This document shows, one piece after another, positions 49,422 to 57,505 of a stretch of 63,779 nt of DNA (position 1 is the stretch's first letter; each line of letters starts with the position of its first letter). The notes under the pieces are model-generated. The model saw only the letters and a program-made list of their open reading frames with translations, made no database searches and was not told where the DNA came from. Both the position numbers and the translations under genes were made by a program. This DNA comes from Arthrobacter sp. Soil736 (GTDB lineage: Bacteria; Actinomycetota; Actinomycetes; Actinomycetales; Micrococcaceae), in NCBI RefSeq assembly GCF_001428005.1, contig NZ_LMSB01000045.1:323677-387455 (forward strand), written 5' to 3'.

Positions 49422-50963
49422 ATGGACGCAAACTTCCTCAATATCGCCATCGTGGTGACCTATTTGGTCGCCATGCTGGCCTTCGGCTGGTGGGGCAAGT
49501 CCCGCACCAAGAACAACAGTGACTTCCTTGTGGCCGGCCGCCGCCTTGGTCCGTTGCTCTACACCGGCACCATGGCCGCCGTCGTCCTCGGCGGCGCGTC
49601 AACTGTCGGCGGGGTGGGCCTCGGCTACAAGTTCGGCATCTCCGGCATGTGGCTGGTAGTCGCCATCGGTTCGGGCGTGCTCCTCCTGAGCCTGCTTTTC
49701 GCCGGCACCATCCAGCGGCTGAAGATCTACACGGTCTCCCAGATGCTGAGCCTGCGCTACGGCCAGCGCGCCACCCAGACCTCCGGCATCGTCATGCTGG
49801 CCTACACGCTGATGCTCTGCGCCACCTCCACGGGCGCCTATGCCACCATCTTCGTGGTCCTGTTCGACTGGGAGCGCTGGCTCGCCATCGCCGTCGGCGG
49901 CGCCATCGTGCTGGTCTACTCCACCGTCGGCGGCATGTGGTCCATCACCCTCGCCGACCAGGTGCAGTTCATCATCAAGACCGTGGGCATCTTCTTCCTC
50001 ATGCTCCCGTTCGTCCTCAACGCCGCGGGCGGCCTGGACGGCATCCGTGCCCGCGTTGACGCGAGCTTCTTCCAGCTCGACGGCATCGGCGTGCAGACCA
50101 TCATCACGTACTTCGTGGTGTACACGCTTGGCCTGCTGATCGGCCAGGACATCTGGCAGCGCGTCTTCACCGCCAAGACCCCCAAGGTGGCCCGCTGGGG
50201 TGGCGCCACCGCTGGCGTCTACTGCATCCTGTACGGCGTCGCCGGCGCCATGATCGGCCTGGCCGCCCGTGTGGCCCTGCCCGACATCGACGTCGCCAAT
50301 CTGGGCAAGGACGTTGTCTACGCCGAGGTTGCGACCCACATCCTGCCAATCGGCATCGGCGGCCTGGTCATGGCCGCAGCCGTCGCCGCCATGATGTCCA
50401 CCGCGTCCGGCGCCCTCATCGCCGCTGCAACGGTGGCCCGCGCCGACGTGGTCCCGTTCGTAGCCAGCTGGTTCGGCAAGACGATCAACACCGACGACTC
50501 CGAAAACCCCGAGCACGACGTCAATGCCAACCGCTACTGGGTCCTCGGCCTGGGCATCGTGGCCGTGTTGATTTCCATGGCAGCGCAGGACGTCGTGGTG
50601 GCCCTGACCATCGCCTACGACATCCTGGTGGGCGGCCTGCTGGTTGCCATCCTGGGTGGCCTGGTCTGGAAGCGCGGCACGGGCATCGCCGCGGCCTGGT
50701 CCATGGCCGTCGGCTCGGTCCTGACCTTGGCTTTGCTGATCGCCTACGCAACAGCGATTATCCCCAGCGAAGACGGCGTCTATGCCAACGATCCCATTTA
50801 CTGGGGCCTCGGAGCGTCGCTGCTCGTCTACATTGTGGTCTCCTACCTCACGCCTCCCACGGAGCCCGAGGTCCGCGAGGCCTGGGACCGTCGCGTTGCC
50901 GGAGCGGTTTCCGAAGAACTCCCGCTGGAGGCCCACCCGGTGGCCAGCCACGCGGCTCACTGA
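49422..50963 (+). CDS. Sodium:solute symporter (SSS) family transporter
   Basis: A 513-residue, 13-helix transporter of the SSS family. Seen are FLVAGRRLGPLLYTGTMAAVVLGGASTVGGVGLGYKFG (sodium site region), the helix with IGQDIWQRVFTAKTPKVARWG and AAAVAAMMSTASGALIAAATVARADV, all typical. The frame is open from 49248, but the ATG at 49422 has AAGGAG and gives the family start (MDANFLNIAIVVTYL). It is divergent from the XRE-cupin gene and probably imports the amino or guanidino acid broken down by the ureohydrolase/decarboxylase pair. A very strong terminator follows. Confidence 0.92.
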   Translation: MDANFLNIAIVVTYLVAMLAFGWWGKSRTKNNSDFLVAGRRLGPLLYTGTMAAVVLGGASTVGGVGLGYKFGISGMWLVVAIGSGVLLLSLLFAGTIQRLKIYTVSQMLSLRYGQRATQTSGIVMLAYTLMLCATSTGAYATIFVVLFDWERWLAIAVGGAIVLVYSTVGGMWSITLADQVQFIIKTVGIFFLMLPFVLNAAGGLDGIRARVDASFFQLDGIGVQTIITYFVVYTLGLLIGQDIWQRVFTAKTPKVARWGGATAGVYCILYGVAGAMIGLAARVALPDIDVANLGKDVVYAEVATHILPIGIGGLVMAAAVAAMMSTASGALIAAATVARADVVPFVASWFGKTINTDDSENPEHDVNANRYWVLGLGIVAVLISMAAQDVVVALTIAYDILVGGLLVAILGGLVWKRGTGIAAAWSMAVGSVLTLALLIAYATAIIPSEDGVYANDPIYWGLGASLLVYIVVSYLTPPTEPEVREAWDRRVAGAVSEELPLEAHPVASHAAH

Positions 50964-50980
50964 GCTTCACTGAATTAATC

Positions 50981-51024
50981 ACGACGGCGGTGCCTTCCCT
51001 TCGTGGGGAAGGCACCGCCGTCGT
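50981..51024. terminator. Very strong hairpin terminator after symporter
   Basis: A 19-bp perfect stem (50981-50999 with 51006-51024) and a 6-base TTCGTG loop, 18 bases after the symporter stop and 24 bases before the convergent small acidic gene ends. Probably works for both strands. Confidence 0.9.
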
Positions 51025-51047
51025 CGTTCACAGCCAAGTGGTGGTCC

Positions 51048-51287
51048 TCATTCGTTTTCCTCGGCCTCCAGGAATTCGTCCCCGTCCAATGGCACTGGCG
51101 CTATGGGCTGGTCCTCGCCCCGGAAATCGTCCACGTCCAGCGGAACCACCCGCCCGGCTTCGTCGATCAGTTCCTCCTCCTCCGTCTCGTCATCACTAAC
51201 GGGGGCGTCCTCGGCGTAGTCGTATGCGGGATCGGACTCGATGGAGTTCCTGACGGGCGGGATGGGGAGTGAGCCGTTGGTGTTCAT
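51048..51287 (-). CDS. Small acidic protein, 79 aa
   Basis: A strongly acidic protein, probably disordered, with SDDETEEEELIDEAGRVVPLDVDDFRGEDQPI and an acidic end EFLEAEENE. No domain recognised. Start ATG 51287 has GGAGG. It is alone, convergent with the symporter and divergent from the VIT1 gene. The pattern of short hydrophobic patches (RVVPLDVDDF, APVPLDGDEF) repeats once and may be interaction motifs. Confidence 0.7.
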   Translation of the reverse strand: MNTNGSLPIPPVRNSIESDPAYDYAEDAPVSDDETEEEELIDEAGRVVPLDVDDFRGEDQPIAPVPLDGDEFLEAEENE

Positions 51288-51471
51288 GGTGAAACCTCCG
51301 TGCGCTAGGGCTGACGGCAGCCGATCCGGACCACGCCTTCAGCCGGGCCTGAACCCGAATCGGCCGCGGGCGGGCCTGCCGGCGAACCCGCCCTGGGTTT
51401 CATTCGAACACCGCGGGCCCGGGCGGTCAAGGGCAGCGCGGAAGGCCGCGCAAAACCCCGCACGGGACCGG

Positions 51472-51494
51472 AAATTTAAGGGTTCCCTAAATTT
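51472..51494. promoter_or_regulatory. DtxR-like palindrome upstream of VIT1 gene
   Basis: AAATTTAAGGG and CCCTAAATTT form an almost perfect inverted repeat around TT. Read on the other strand it gives TTAGGGAACCCTTAA, similar in form to iron/manganese-responsive DtxR-family boxes. It lies about 100 bases upstream of the VIT1-type metal transporter in a 304-base divergent gap; the rest of the gap is GC-rich with no gene. Confidence 0.55.
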
Positions 51495-51590
51495 TTGCCT
51501 AAGGAGGACCAGCCGAAAATCCGCGGAATCGCGGGGTAAGCTGGGCATGCAATGGGGCCGAACCATCCCCCATCTAGCCCAGGAGCTCAC

Positions 51591-52763
51591 GTGTCTCAGC
51601 ACGCAAAATCTGACCACGACGCCGACGCCGTCAAGGCGGCCGCAGGCCTCGGCGCAGCATCCAACACCACAGCACCAAACACCGTTCCCACTGCGGCGGA
51701 CATCAAGCGCTGGCGCCAGTACCTTGCCGACGAACGCGCCGAGGCTGCCGTCTACCGGGACCTCGCCCAGAACCGGTCCGGCGAGGAGCGCGCCATCCTC
51801 CTGGCCCTCGCCGAAGCCGAAGGCCGCCACGAAGCCCACTGGCTGAAGCTGCTCGGCGATAACGCCGGCAAGCCCCGCCACGCCTCCGTCCGCAGCCGGC
51901 TGCTCGGCTTCCTGGCACGCCACTTCGGGTCCGTCTTCGTGCTCGCGCTGGCCCAGCGCTCCGAGGGACGCTCCCCCTACACTAGGGAACCATCCGCCAC
52001 GCCCGCCATGGCGGCCGACGAACAGATCCACGAGGAAGTGGTGCGGGGCCTGGCCACGCGCGGCCGCAACCGGCTTGCGGGCACATTCCGGGCGGCAGTC
52101 TTCGGCGCGAACGACGGCCTGGTCAGCAACCTGTCACTCGTCATGGGCATGGCGGCCACCGGTGTAGGCAGTGCCGTGGTCCTGCTGAGCGGAATTGCCG
52201 GGCTGCTCGCGGGCGCGTTCTCCATGGGCGCCGGCGAGTTCGTGTCCGTCCGCTCGCAGCGGGAACTCCTGGCCGCCACCCGTCCCACCCAGGTGACGCT
52301 CGCCGCGGCCCCCCAGCTGGACATCGAGCACAACGAGCTCCTGCTGGTGTACCTCGCCCGCGGCATGTCCCGTGAGGCCGCTGAGCACAGGGTGGCGGAG
52401 CGCATGGGCCTCTTCACCTGCGACTGCGATCCGAGCCTTTCGCTCCGGCCCGAGCTCCCGAAAACCGAGGATGAGCACGAGGCTGTCGGCACGGCGTGGG
52501 GTGCGGCGCTCTCCAGCTTCTGCTTCTTCGCCTCCGGCGCCATCGTCCCCATCATTCCGTTCATTTTCGGCATGACCGGACTCGGCGCGCTCGTGGTGGC
52601 CGCAGTCCTGGTGGGCATCGCACTGCTGGCGACCGGCGGCGTCGTCGGTCTGTTGTCCGGCACCTCTCCCCTGACCCGCGGACTCCGGCAGCTGGCCATC
52701 GGCCTGGGCGCGGCCGGCGTCACCTACCTGCTGGGGATGGCGTTCGGCGCCGTGATCGCCTAG
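51591..52763 (+). CDS. VIT1/CCC1-family metal transporter with N-terminal ferritin-like domain
   Basis: A 390-residue protein. Residues 35-110 form a ferritin/rubrerythrin-like helical domain (YLADERAEAAVYRDLAQNRSGEERAILLALAEAEGRHEAHW, with Glu and His ligands), and the rest is a VIT1-like transporter with about five helices (FRAAVFGANDGLVSNLSLVMGMAATG). Such fusions (MbfA-like) export or store iron or manganese, with the ferritin domain sensing metal. The frame opens earlier, but the GTG at 51591 has AGGAG five bases away. A DtxR-like palindrome upstream suggests metal control. Confidence 0.9.
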   Translation: MSQHAKSDHDADAVKAAAGLGAASNTTAPNTVPTAADIKRWRQYLADERAEAAVYRDLAQNRSGEERAILLALAEAEGRHEAHWLKLLGDNAGKPRHASVRSRLLGFLARHFGSVFVLALAQRSEGRSPYTREPSATPAMAADEQIHEEVVRGLATRGRNRLAGTFRAAVFGANDGLVSNLSLVMGMAATGVGSAVVLLSGIAGLLAGAFSMGAGEFVSVRSQRELLAATRPTQVTLAAAPQLDIEHNELLLVYLARGMSREAAEHRVAERMGLFTCDCDPSLSLRPELPKTEDEHEAVGTAWGAALSSFCFFASGAIVPIIPFIFGMTGLGALVVAAVLVGIALLATGGVVGLLSGTSPLTRGLRQLAIGLGAAGVTYLLGMAFGAVIA

Positions 52764-52767
52764 TGGG

Positions 52768-53799
52768 ATGGGCAGGCGGCCGGAACACCTCAGGGGCGCA
52801 GTAGTGGACGATCCGGTCCAGCAGGGCGAAGGGGCCCAACAGCCTGATGGCGAACGCCGGCGCAGGACACACCCGCGCCATTCGGCGGCGGCCGGGGCGG
52901 CGGCCCGGTTTGTCCGCAATATTGTGCTCATCGCCGTCATCGGGTGTGTGGCCCTTCTGGCGACAGGACTCGCCTACGGCGATCCGCGCCTCGTTGGACT
53001 GCTGGAATTCCGCATCGGCGGCGGAGAGCCCGCGGGCAGGGAGGCCGGGTCCGGGCAGACCGGGCCGGCGGGGGCGACCGGGCAGGCCGCGCAGCCGGGC
53101 GTTCAGCCGGGCGCGGAAGGCCGCGCCGGGGACTCGCCGCCGCCCGGCCTCGAAGAGTCGGACTCGCCCCTGGGAACGCCGGAGCCTCCGGCGGAGCACA
53201 GCGATTCGTACAAATTCCTGGCCGTGAACGCCGACGGCACCCCGGTTGGCTATTCGCCGTGCCGTCCGCTTCACTACGTCGTGAACGCGGACCTGGCCCC
53301 GGAGGGAGCGGCCGGGCTGGTCCACGAGGCGATCAAGACCGTGTCCCGGGCGACGGGCATCCGGTTCATCAATGACGGCGCCACGGACGAACAGCCCTCG
53401 GAACATCGTGCCCCGTACCAGCCAGGGACCTACGGTGACAGGTGGGCACCCCTGCTCATCGCCTGGACCAACCCGTACGTGGCGCCGAAGCTCAAGGGCC
53501 AGATCATCGGCACCGGCGGCAGCACGCACTTCAGCTACGGCGACGGACCCAAGACCTTTGTCACCGGCAGCCTCGAGCTGGACGCCCCGCAAATTGCGGA
53601 GGAACTGGACCGCCCGGACGGAGCAGCCTACGCCACCGCCGTCATCCTGCACGAGCTGGGCCATGTGATGGGGCTCGAGCACGTTGATGACCCCGTCCAG
53701 CTCATGTACCCGGAGATCGGCGCTCCGGACGGGCTGGCTTCCGGAGACCTCAACGGCCTGCAGGAGCTGGGCAAGGCGCAGTGCCGTAAGGACCTGTAG
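52768..53799 (+). CDS. Membrane-anchored matrixin-like zinc metalloprotease
   Basis: Up to 343 residues with ATG 52768 (a GTG at 52804 is possible; neither has a clear ribosome site). A single membrane helix (NIVLIAVIGCVALLATGLAYG, about residues 51-71) is followed by a Gly/Ala/Pro/Glu-rich linker of 70 residues and a metalloprotease domain. The zinc-binding motif HELGHVMGLEH (His295, His299, His305) and a downstream QLMYPEI that fits the Met-turn class it as matrixin/metzincin. Catalytic Glu296 is present. It starts 5 bases after the VIT1 stop but probably works outside the membrane on cell-wall or foreign protein; the substrate is unknown. Confidence 0.85.
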   Translation: MGRRPEHLRGAVVDDPVQQGEGAQQPDGERRRRTHPRHSAAAGAAARFVRNIVLIAVIGCVALLATGLAYGDPRLVGLLEFRIGGGEPAGREAGSGQTGPAGATGQAAQPGVQPGAEGRAGDSPPPGLEESDSPLGTPEPPAEHSDSYKFLAVNADGTPVGYSPCRPLHYVVNADLAPEGAAGLVHEAIKTVSRATGIRFINDGATDEQPSEHRAPYQPGTYGDRWAPLLIAWTNPYVAPKLKGQIIGTGGSTHFSYGDGPKTFVTGSLELDAPQIAEELDRPDGAAYATAVILHELGHVMGLEHVDDPVQLMYPEIGAPDGLASGDLNGLQELGKAQCRKDL

Positions 53800-53873
53800 C
53801 CGTAAGGGCCGGTGGGACCTCTGGCCGGTGCCGAAGGGCCGGTGCCAAGGCAGGCGCAATGGCCAGTCGCCGC

Positions 53874-55007
53874 TCAGACGTCCAGGACCGCGAGCGCCTC
53901 CTCCACGCTGTCCACCAGGAAGATCCGCTGCTCCATCATCCTGCCCTCGGCGAGGCTCTGGAGCATTGGCCAGGCAGGAAACCGGCGTTCCCAGTGGTCC
54001 CGCCCCACTAGCACCATGGGGGTCACGGTCTCCGGGGCGCCGTAGTAGTTTTCGCACGCATCCTGGAAGATTTCCTGGACGGTTCCGGCGGCACCCGGAA
54101 GGAAGACAATCCCGCCGTTGCAGAGTTCCAGAAGCACGGCTTCGCGGACCGAATTCGCGAAGTACTTGGCAATGTGGGTGGCGAAATAGTTGGGCGGTTC
54201 GTGTCCGTAAAACCAGGTGGGAATACCGAGGGATGCGGTTCCGCCCGGAAAGCGTTCGACGACGGCTTCCGCGGTCCGCGCCCACGCGGACACCGAGGGG
54301 CGGAAACCGGGGACGGAGGACAGCCCACTGAGGACGCCGCGAAAATCCTCTGACGGCATTGCACTCAGGTAGGCGCCCAGGTTCGCGGCTTCCATGGCGC
54401 CCGGTCCGCCGCCGGTGGCCACCATGCAACCGCCGAGGGCGAGAAGCCTCCCAAGCCTGGCGGCATCGGCGAAGTCCTTGGTCCCCCGCTGCGACGCGTG
54501 GCCGCCCATGACTCCGACGATGGTGCGTCCCCCGCTCCGTGCGGAGAGCGCGAGTTCCTCGAGGGCATCCCCGATGGCGTGGTCATGCAAGGCGGCCGCC
54601 AGGGTTGAATCCAGGCGGCGGCGCTGGCCCGGCTGGATGCTCCACTGGTATACGAGCGCGTCCGGGGTTGCCTCATACGGCGCATGGCGGATGCCGGCGT
54701 ACAGCTCCTGCGGTGTGTAGAGCTCCCCGCGGTAGGGGTCGAACGGCACGCCGGCCAGCCGCGGAAAGATCAGGGCACCACGCCGGCGCAGTGAGTCCTC
54801 CACTCCGGGATCGAACGTGCAGCCCAGGAAAATGGCGCCTTCCGCATCCAGGGTGGCCAGCGCGCCCGCCCTGCCGCGGAGATCAAGCGACTGCGCATGC
54901 CAGCCGTGCATGGCCTTGGCGCCGGCGCGAACCAGTTGGTCGAAACCGGCCACGCTGTCCACCTCAAGGGTCCGCGGACTGGGAGTCAGGCTGCCGGAGG
55001 GGTTCAT
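53874..55007 (-). CDS. LOG-family Rossmann-fold protein, variant
   Basis: A 377-residue protein with a LOG/lysine-decarboxylase-like nucleotide-binding domain: VGVMGGHASQRG, MVATGGGPGAMEAANLGAYLS and FLPGAAGTVQEIFQDACENYYG. Standard LOG proteins (cytokinin-activating phosphoribohydrolases) read PGGYGTLEE at the last motif; here it is PGAAGTVQE, keeping the Glu. An N-terminal region of about 150 residues is extra compared with 190-residue LOG proteins. Length and motif point to the larger TIGR00730-related group of unknown function. It is convergent with the protease gene and followed by none on its strand until the terminator-bounded SDR. Confidence 0.8.
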   Translation of the reverse strand: MNPSGSLTPSPRTLEVDSVAGFDQLVRAGAKAMHGWHAQSLDLRGRAGALATLDAEGAIFLGCTFDPGVEDSLRRRGALIFPRLAGVPFDPYRGELYTPQELYAGIRHAPYEATPDALVYQWSIQPGQRRRLDSTLAAALHDHAIGDALEELALSARSGGRTIVGVMGGHASQRGTKDFADAARLGRLLALGGCMVATGGGPGAMEAANLGAYLSAMPSEDFRGVLSGLSSVPGFRPSVSAWARTAEAVVERFPGGTASLGIPTWFYGHEPPNYFATHIAKYFANSVREAVLLELCNGGIVFLPGAAGTVQEIFQDACENYYGAPETVTPMVLVGRDHWERRFPAWPMLQSLAEGRMMEQRIFLVDSVEEALAVLDV

Positions 55008-55076
55008 GGTGCCAGCCTAGCGAGTGCGGCCAGGGCGGGGGCCAAAGCGCGGGTCCGGCGGGGCCGGCACCAAAAC

Positions 55077-55112
55077 GGAAGTGCCCCGCAGCGTGGGCTG
55101 CGGGGCACTTCC
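55077..55112 (-). terminator. Rho-independent terminator after second SDR
   Basis: A 15-bp perfect stem (55077-55091 with 55098-55112, 6-base loop) 22 bases after the SDR stop on the minus strand, followed there by GTTTTGG. Confidence 0.88.
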
Positions 55113-55134
55113 GTGGTGTTCTGCCGGAATCAGG

Positions 55135-55911
55135 TCAGGAGACCTGGAGACCGCCGTTGATGTCGTACGTGGCGGCCGTGATGTAGCCCGAGTCCTCGCC
55201 CAACAGGAAGGAGATCAGTGCCGCCACTTCCTCGCGGGTGCCGACGCGGCCCATCATGATGCCTTCCGACATCTGCGCCTTGCGCTCGTCGGACAGTGTG
55301 CCGCCCATGATGTCGGTGTCGATGGGGCCGGGTGCAATGGAGTTGACGGTGACGCCGAACTCGCCCACTTCGCGGGCCAGTGCACGGGTGAACCCGATGA
55401 TGCCGGCCTTGGATGCGCTGTAGGCAACCTTGGAGTAGGTGCCGCCGCCACGCTGGGCGGAGATGGATGAGATGCTCACGATGCGCCCAAGCTTGCGCTC
55501 GATCATGCCCTTGAGGACACGCTGGGAGACGACGAAGGTTCCGCGCATGTTGATCGCGAAGACCTTGTCCCACTCCTCCACTGAGGTCTCCATGAAGGTG
55601 GTGGGAGAGCTGATGCCCGCAAGGTTGGCCAGAGCCACGATCGGCGGCAGCGACGCTTCGACCTCGGTGATCGCCCGGTCCACGGACGCTGCGTCGGAGA
55701 CGTCGGCGCCGACGCCGATTGCCTTTACCGCGCGGTTGGAGCCGATCTCGGCGGCTGCGGCCTTCGCGTCCTCGGCGTTGATGTCCAGGATGGCGATGGA
55801 CCAGCCTTCGCGGGCCATGCGGTCAGCCGCTGCGCGGCCGATGCCGCGGGCGGAGGCCGCACCGGTCAGCACGACCGTGCGTTCTGCGGGGAAAGGAGTG
55901 GTTGAGCTCAT
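55135..55911 (-). CDS. Short-chain dehydrogenase/reductase, paralogue of the 11813 SDR
   Basis: A 258-residue classical SDR: cofactor motif LTGAASARGIGRAAA, NLAG, and the Ser/Tyr/Lys triad in SISSISAQRGGG...AYSASKAG. The rare stretches SAQRGGGTYSK and GPIDTDIMGGTLSDERK are shared with the SDR of the tetrulose cluster, and both lie next to ACS-type MFS transporters under FCD-GntR regulators. This implies similar chemistry on a related sugar or sugar acid. Start ATG 55911 follows AAGGAAT. It is preceded by the transporter (35-base gap) and ends before a terminator. Confidence 0.9.
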   Translation of the reverse strand: MSSTTPFPAERTVVLTGAASARGIGRAAADRMAREGWSIAILDINAEDAKAAAAEIGSNRAVKAIGVGADVSDAASVDRAITEVEASLPPIVALANLAGISSPTTFMETSVEEWDKVFAINMRGTFVVSQRVLKGMIERKLGRIVSISSISAQRGGGTYSKVAYSASKAGIIGFTRALAREVGEFGVTVNSIAPGPIDTDIMGGTLSDERKAQMSEGIMMGRVGTREEVAALISFLLGEDSGYITAATYDINGGLQVS

Positions 55912-55946
55912 TGCAGGTATTCCTTCAGGTGGTTCTTGGGCGGTTC

Positions 55947-57311
55947 TTAGCGGGTAACGGTGACTTCAGCGGCAGCTGCGACGGCCGGATCCAGCGCTGC
56001 ATCGCCCTCGGGGCGCTTGCGTGCATAGAGGTAGGTGGCGACTGCCGTGACGCAGAGGCAGAAGGACAGGAACAGCAGGCCGCTCTGGTTGCTGCCCGTG
56101 GCGTCCTTGAGCAGGCCCACGGCGTACGGTGCCACAAAGCCGCCGAGGTTACCCAGGGAGTTGACCATGGCAAGGCCCGAAGCAGCGGCCGCGCCGGTAA
56201 GCGCTGCGGACGGCATGGACAGGAACGGGGCGATGGCGCCGTAGATACCCATGGCCGCGGCGGTCAGCGCGATCATCGCGAGGATGGGGTTGACAGGCAG
56301 CACGTAGCCGGCAGCCAGCAGGCCCATTCCGGCGAGCACCATGCTCACCGAGCTGTGCCAGGCACGCTTTCCGGTCTTGTCGGCCCGCTTGCTCCAGAGG
56401 TACACGAAGACGGCAGCGATGGAGTAAGGAATAAGGACGATGAACCCGACCTCGGCCGTGGAGAACTTGCCGAGGGCGGCAACGATGGTGGGCATCCAGA
56501 GACCCAGGCCGTAGATACCGCAGACGAGGCCGAAGTACAGGGCCGAGTAGACGAGGGTGCGCTTGTCCTTGAGGCCGGCGAGGAAGTTGTGGCTGGCGCC
56601 CTTGGACTTGGCCGCCAGTTCGGCGTCCATGGTGGTGGCAAGCCATTCGCGTTCGTCGGCGTTGAGCCACTTGGCGTCACGCGGACGGTCCGTCATGAGG
56701 ATGGGGGTCAGCAGGCCGAGGAGGATAGCGGGGATGCCTTCAATGATGTAGAGCCACTGCCACCCCTGCAGGCCCATGACGCCGTCCATCTGGAGCAGGA
56801 GGCCGGAGACCGGAGCGCCGAGGGCGTTGGAGATGGGCTGGGCCAGGATGAAGATACCCAGCACGGTGACGCGCTGCGCGGCGGGGAACCACAGTGTCAG
56901 GTAGAAGAGGATGGCCGGGAAGAATCCGGCCTCAGCGGCGCCGAGCAGGAACCGGATGATGAAGTAGGTGGATTCGCCGTTCACCAGGGCCATCGCCGTC
57001 GCGAAGAGGCCCCAGGTGATGAGGATGCGGGCCAGCCACTTGCGTGCACCGAAGCGGTACATGCCGGCGTTGCTGGGAATCTCCAGGAGGGCGTAGCCGA
57101 GGAAGAAAATGCCGGCGCCGAGGCCGTAGGCGGCCGCGGTCAGTCCGATGTCCTCGCTCATGGTCAGCTTCGCGAAGCCCACATTGTTGCGGTCGAGGTA
57201 GGCAACGAAGTAGAGCAGGACGATCAGGGGCATGACGCGACGGCGGACCTTGCGGAGCGTGCGGTCGCCAAGCTCTCCGAGTCCGGTGGACTTGTTGGTT
57301 AATGAAGTCAT
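55947..57311 (-). CDS. MFS transporter, ACS type
   Basis: A 454-residue, 12-helix permease: VMPLIVLLYFVAYLDRNNVGFAKLTMSEDIGLTAAAYGLGAGIFFLGYALLEIPSN and FLLGAAEAGFFPAILFYLTLWFP are ACS-subfamily features. The frame runs up to 57398, but the second of two tandem ATGs (57311) has AGAAGG at good spacing. A perfect palindrome lies about 115 bases upstream. It pairs with the SDR to take up and oxidise an organic anion or polyol. Related to the transporter at 10181-11536, mainly in helices 1-4. Confidence 0.9.
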   Translation of the reverse strand: MTSLTNKSTGLGELGDRTLRKVRRRVMPLIVLLYFVAYLDRNNVGFAKLTMSEDIGLTAAAYGLGAGIFFLGYALLEIPSNAGMYRFGARKWLARILITWGLFATAMALVNGESTYFIIRFLLGAAEAGFFPAILFYLTLWFPAAQRVTVLGIFILAQPISNALGAPVSGLLLQMDGVMGLQGWQWLYIIEGIPAILLGLLTPILMTDRPRDAKWLNADEREWLATTMDAELAAKSKGASHNFLAGLKDKRTLVYSALYFGLVCGIYGLGLWMPTIVAALGKFSTAEVGFIVLIPYSIAAVFVYLWSKRADKTGKRAWHSSVSMVLAGMGLLAAGYVLPVNPILAMIALTAAAMGIYGAIAPFLSMPSAALTGAAAASGLAMVNSLGNLGGFVAPYAVGLLKDATGSNQSGLLFLSFCLCVTAVATYLYARKRPEGDAALDPAVAAAAEVTVTR

Positions 57312-57425
57312 CATCGACCTTCTATCTGTCGGTTCCGGACCGGCGGCTTCGCGCGGAGGGAATCCGATGCTTTTATGAGGGGGTTCTGCCCGCTTCACGA
57401 GGCTGGATCAGAATCAACTCGATCT

Positions 57426-57438
57426 GATGTCAGACATC
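57426..57438. promoter_or_regulatory. Perfect palindrome, GntR operator candidate
   Basis: GATGTCAGACATC, a perfect 13-base palindrome (6-bp arms, one central base), lies between the GntR stop and the transporter start. It fits the odd-centred sites bound by FCD-type GntR regulators. Confidence 0.6.
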
Positions 57439-57505
57439 TGACGGAAGAACATGAGCAAAAGCATAGAAGGGTGACGCGCATTACGTCAAGGTCGGCCGCG
57501 CAGGG

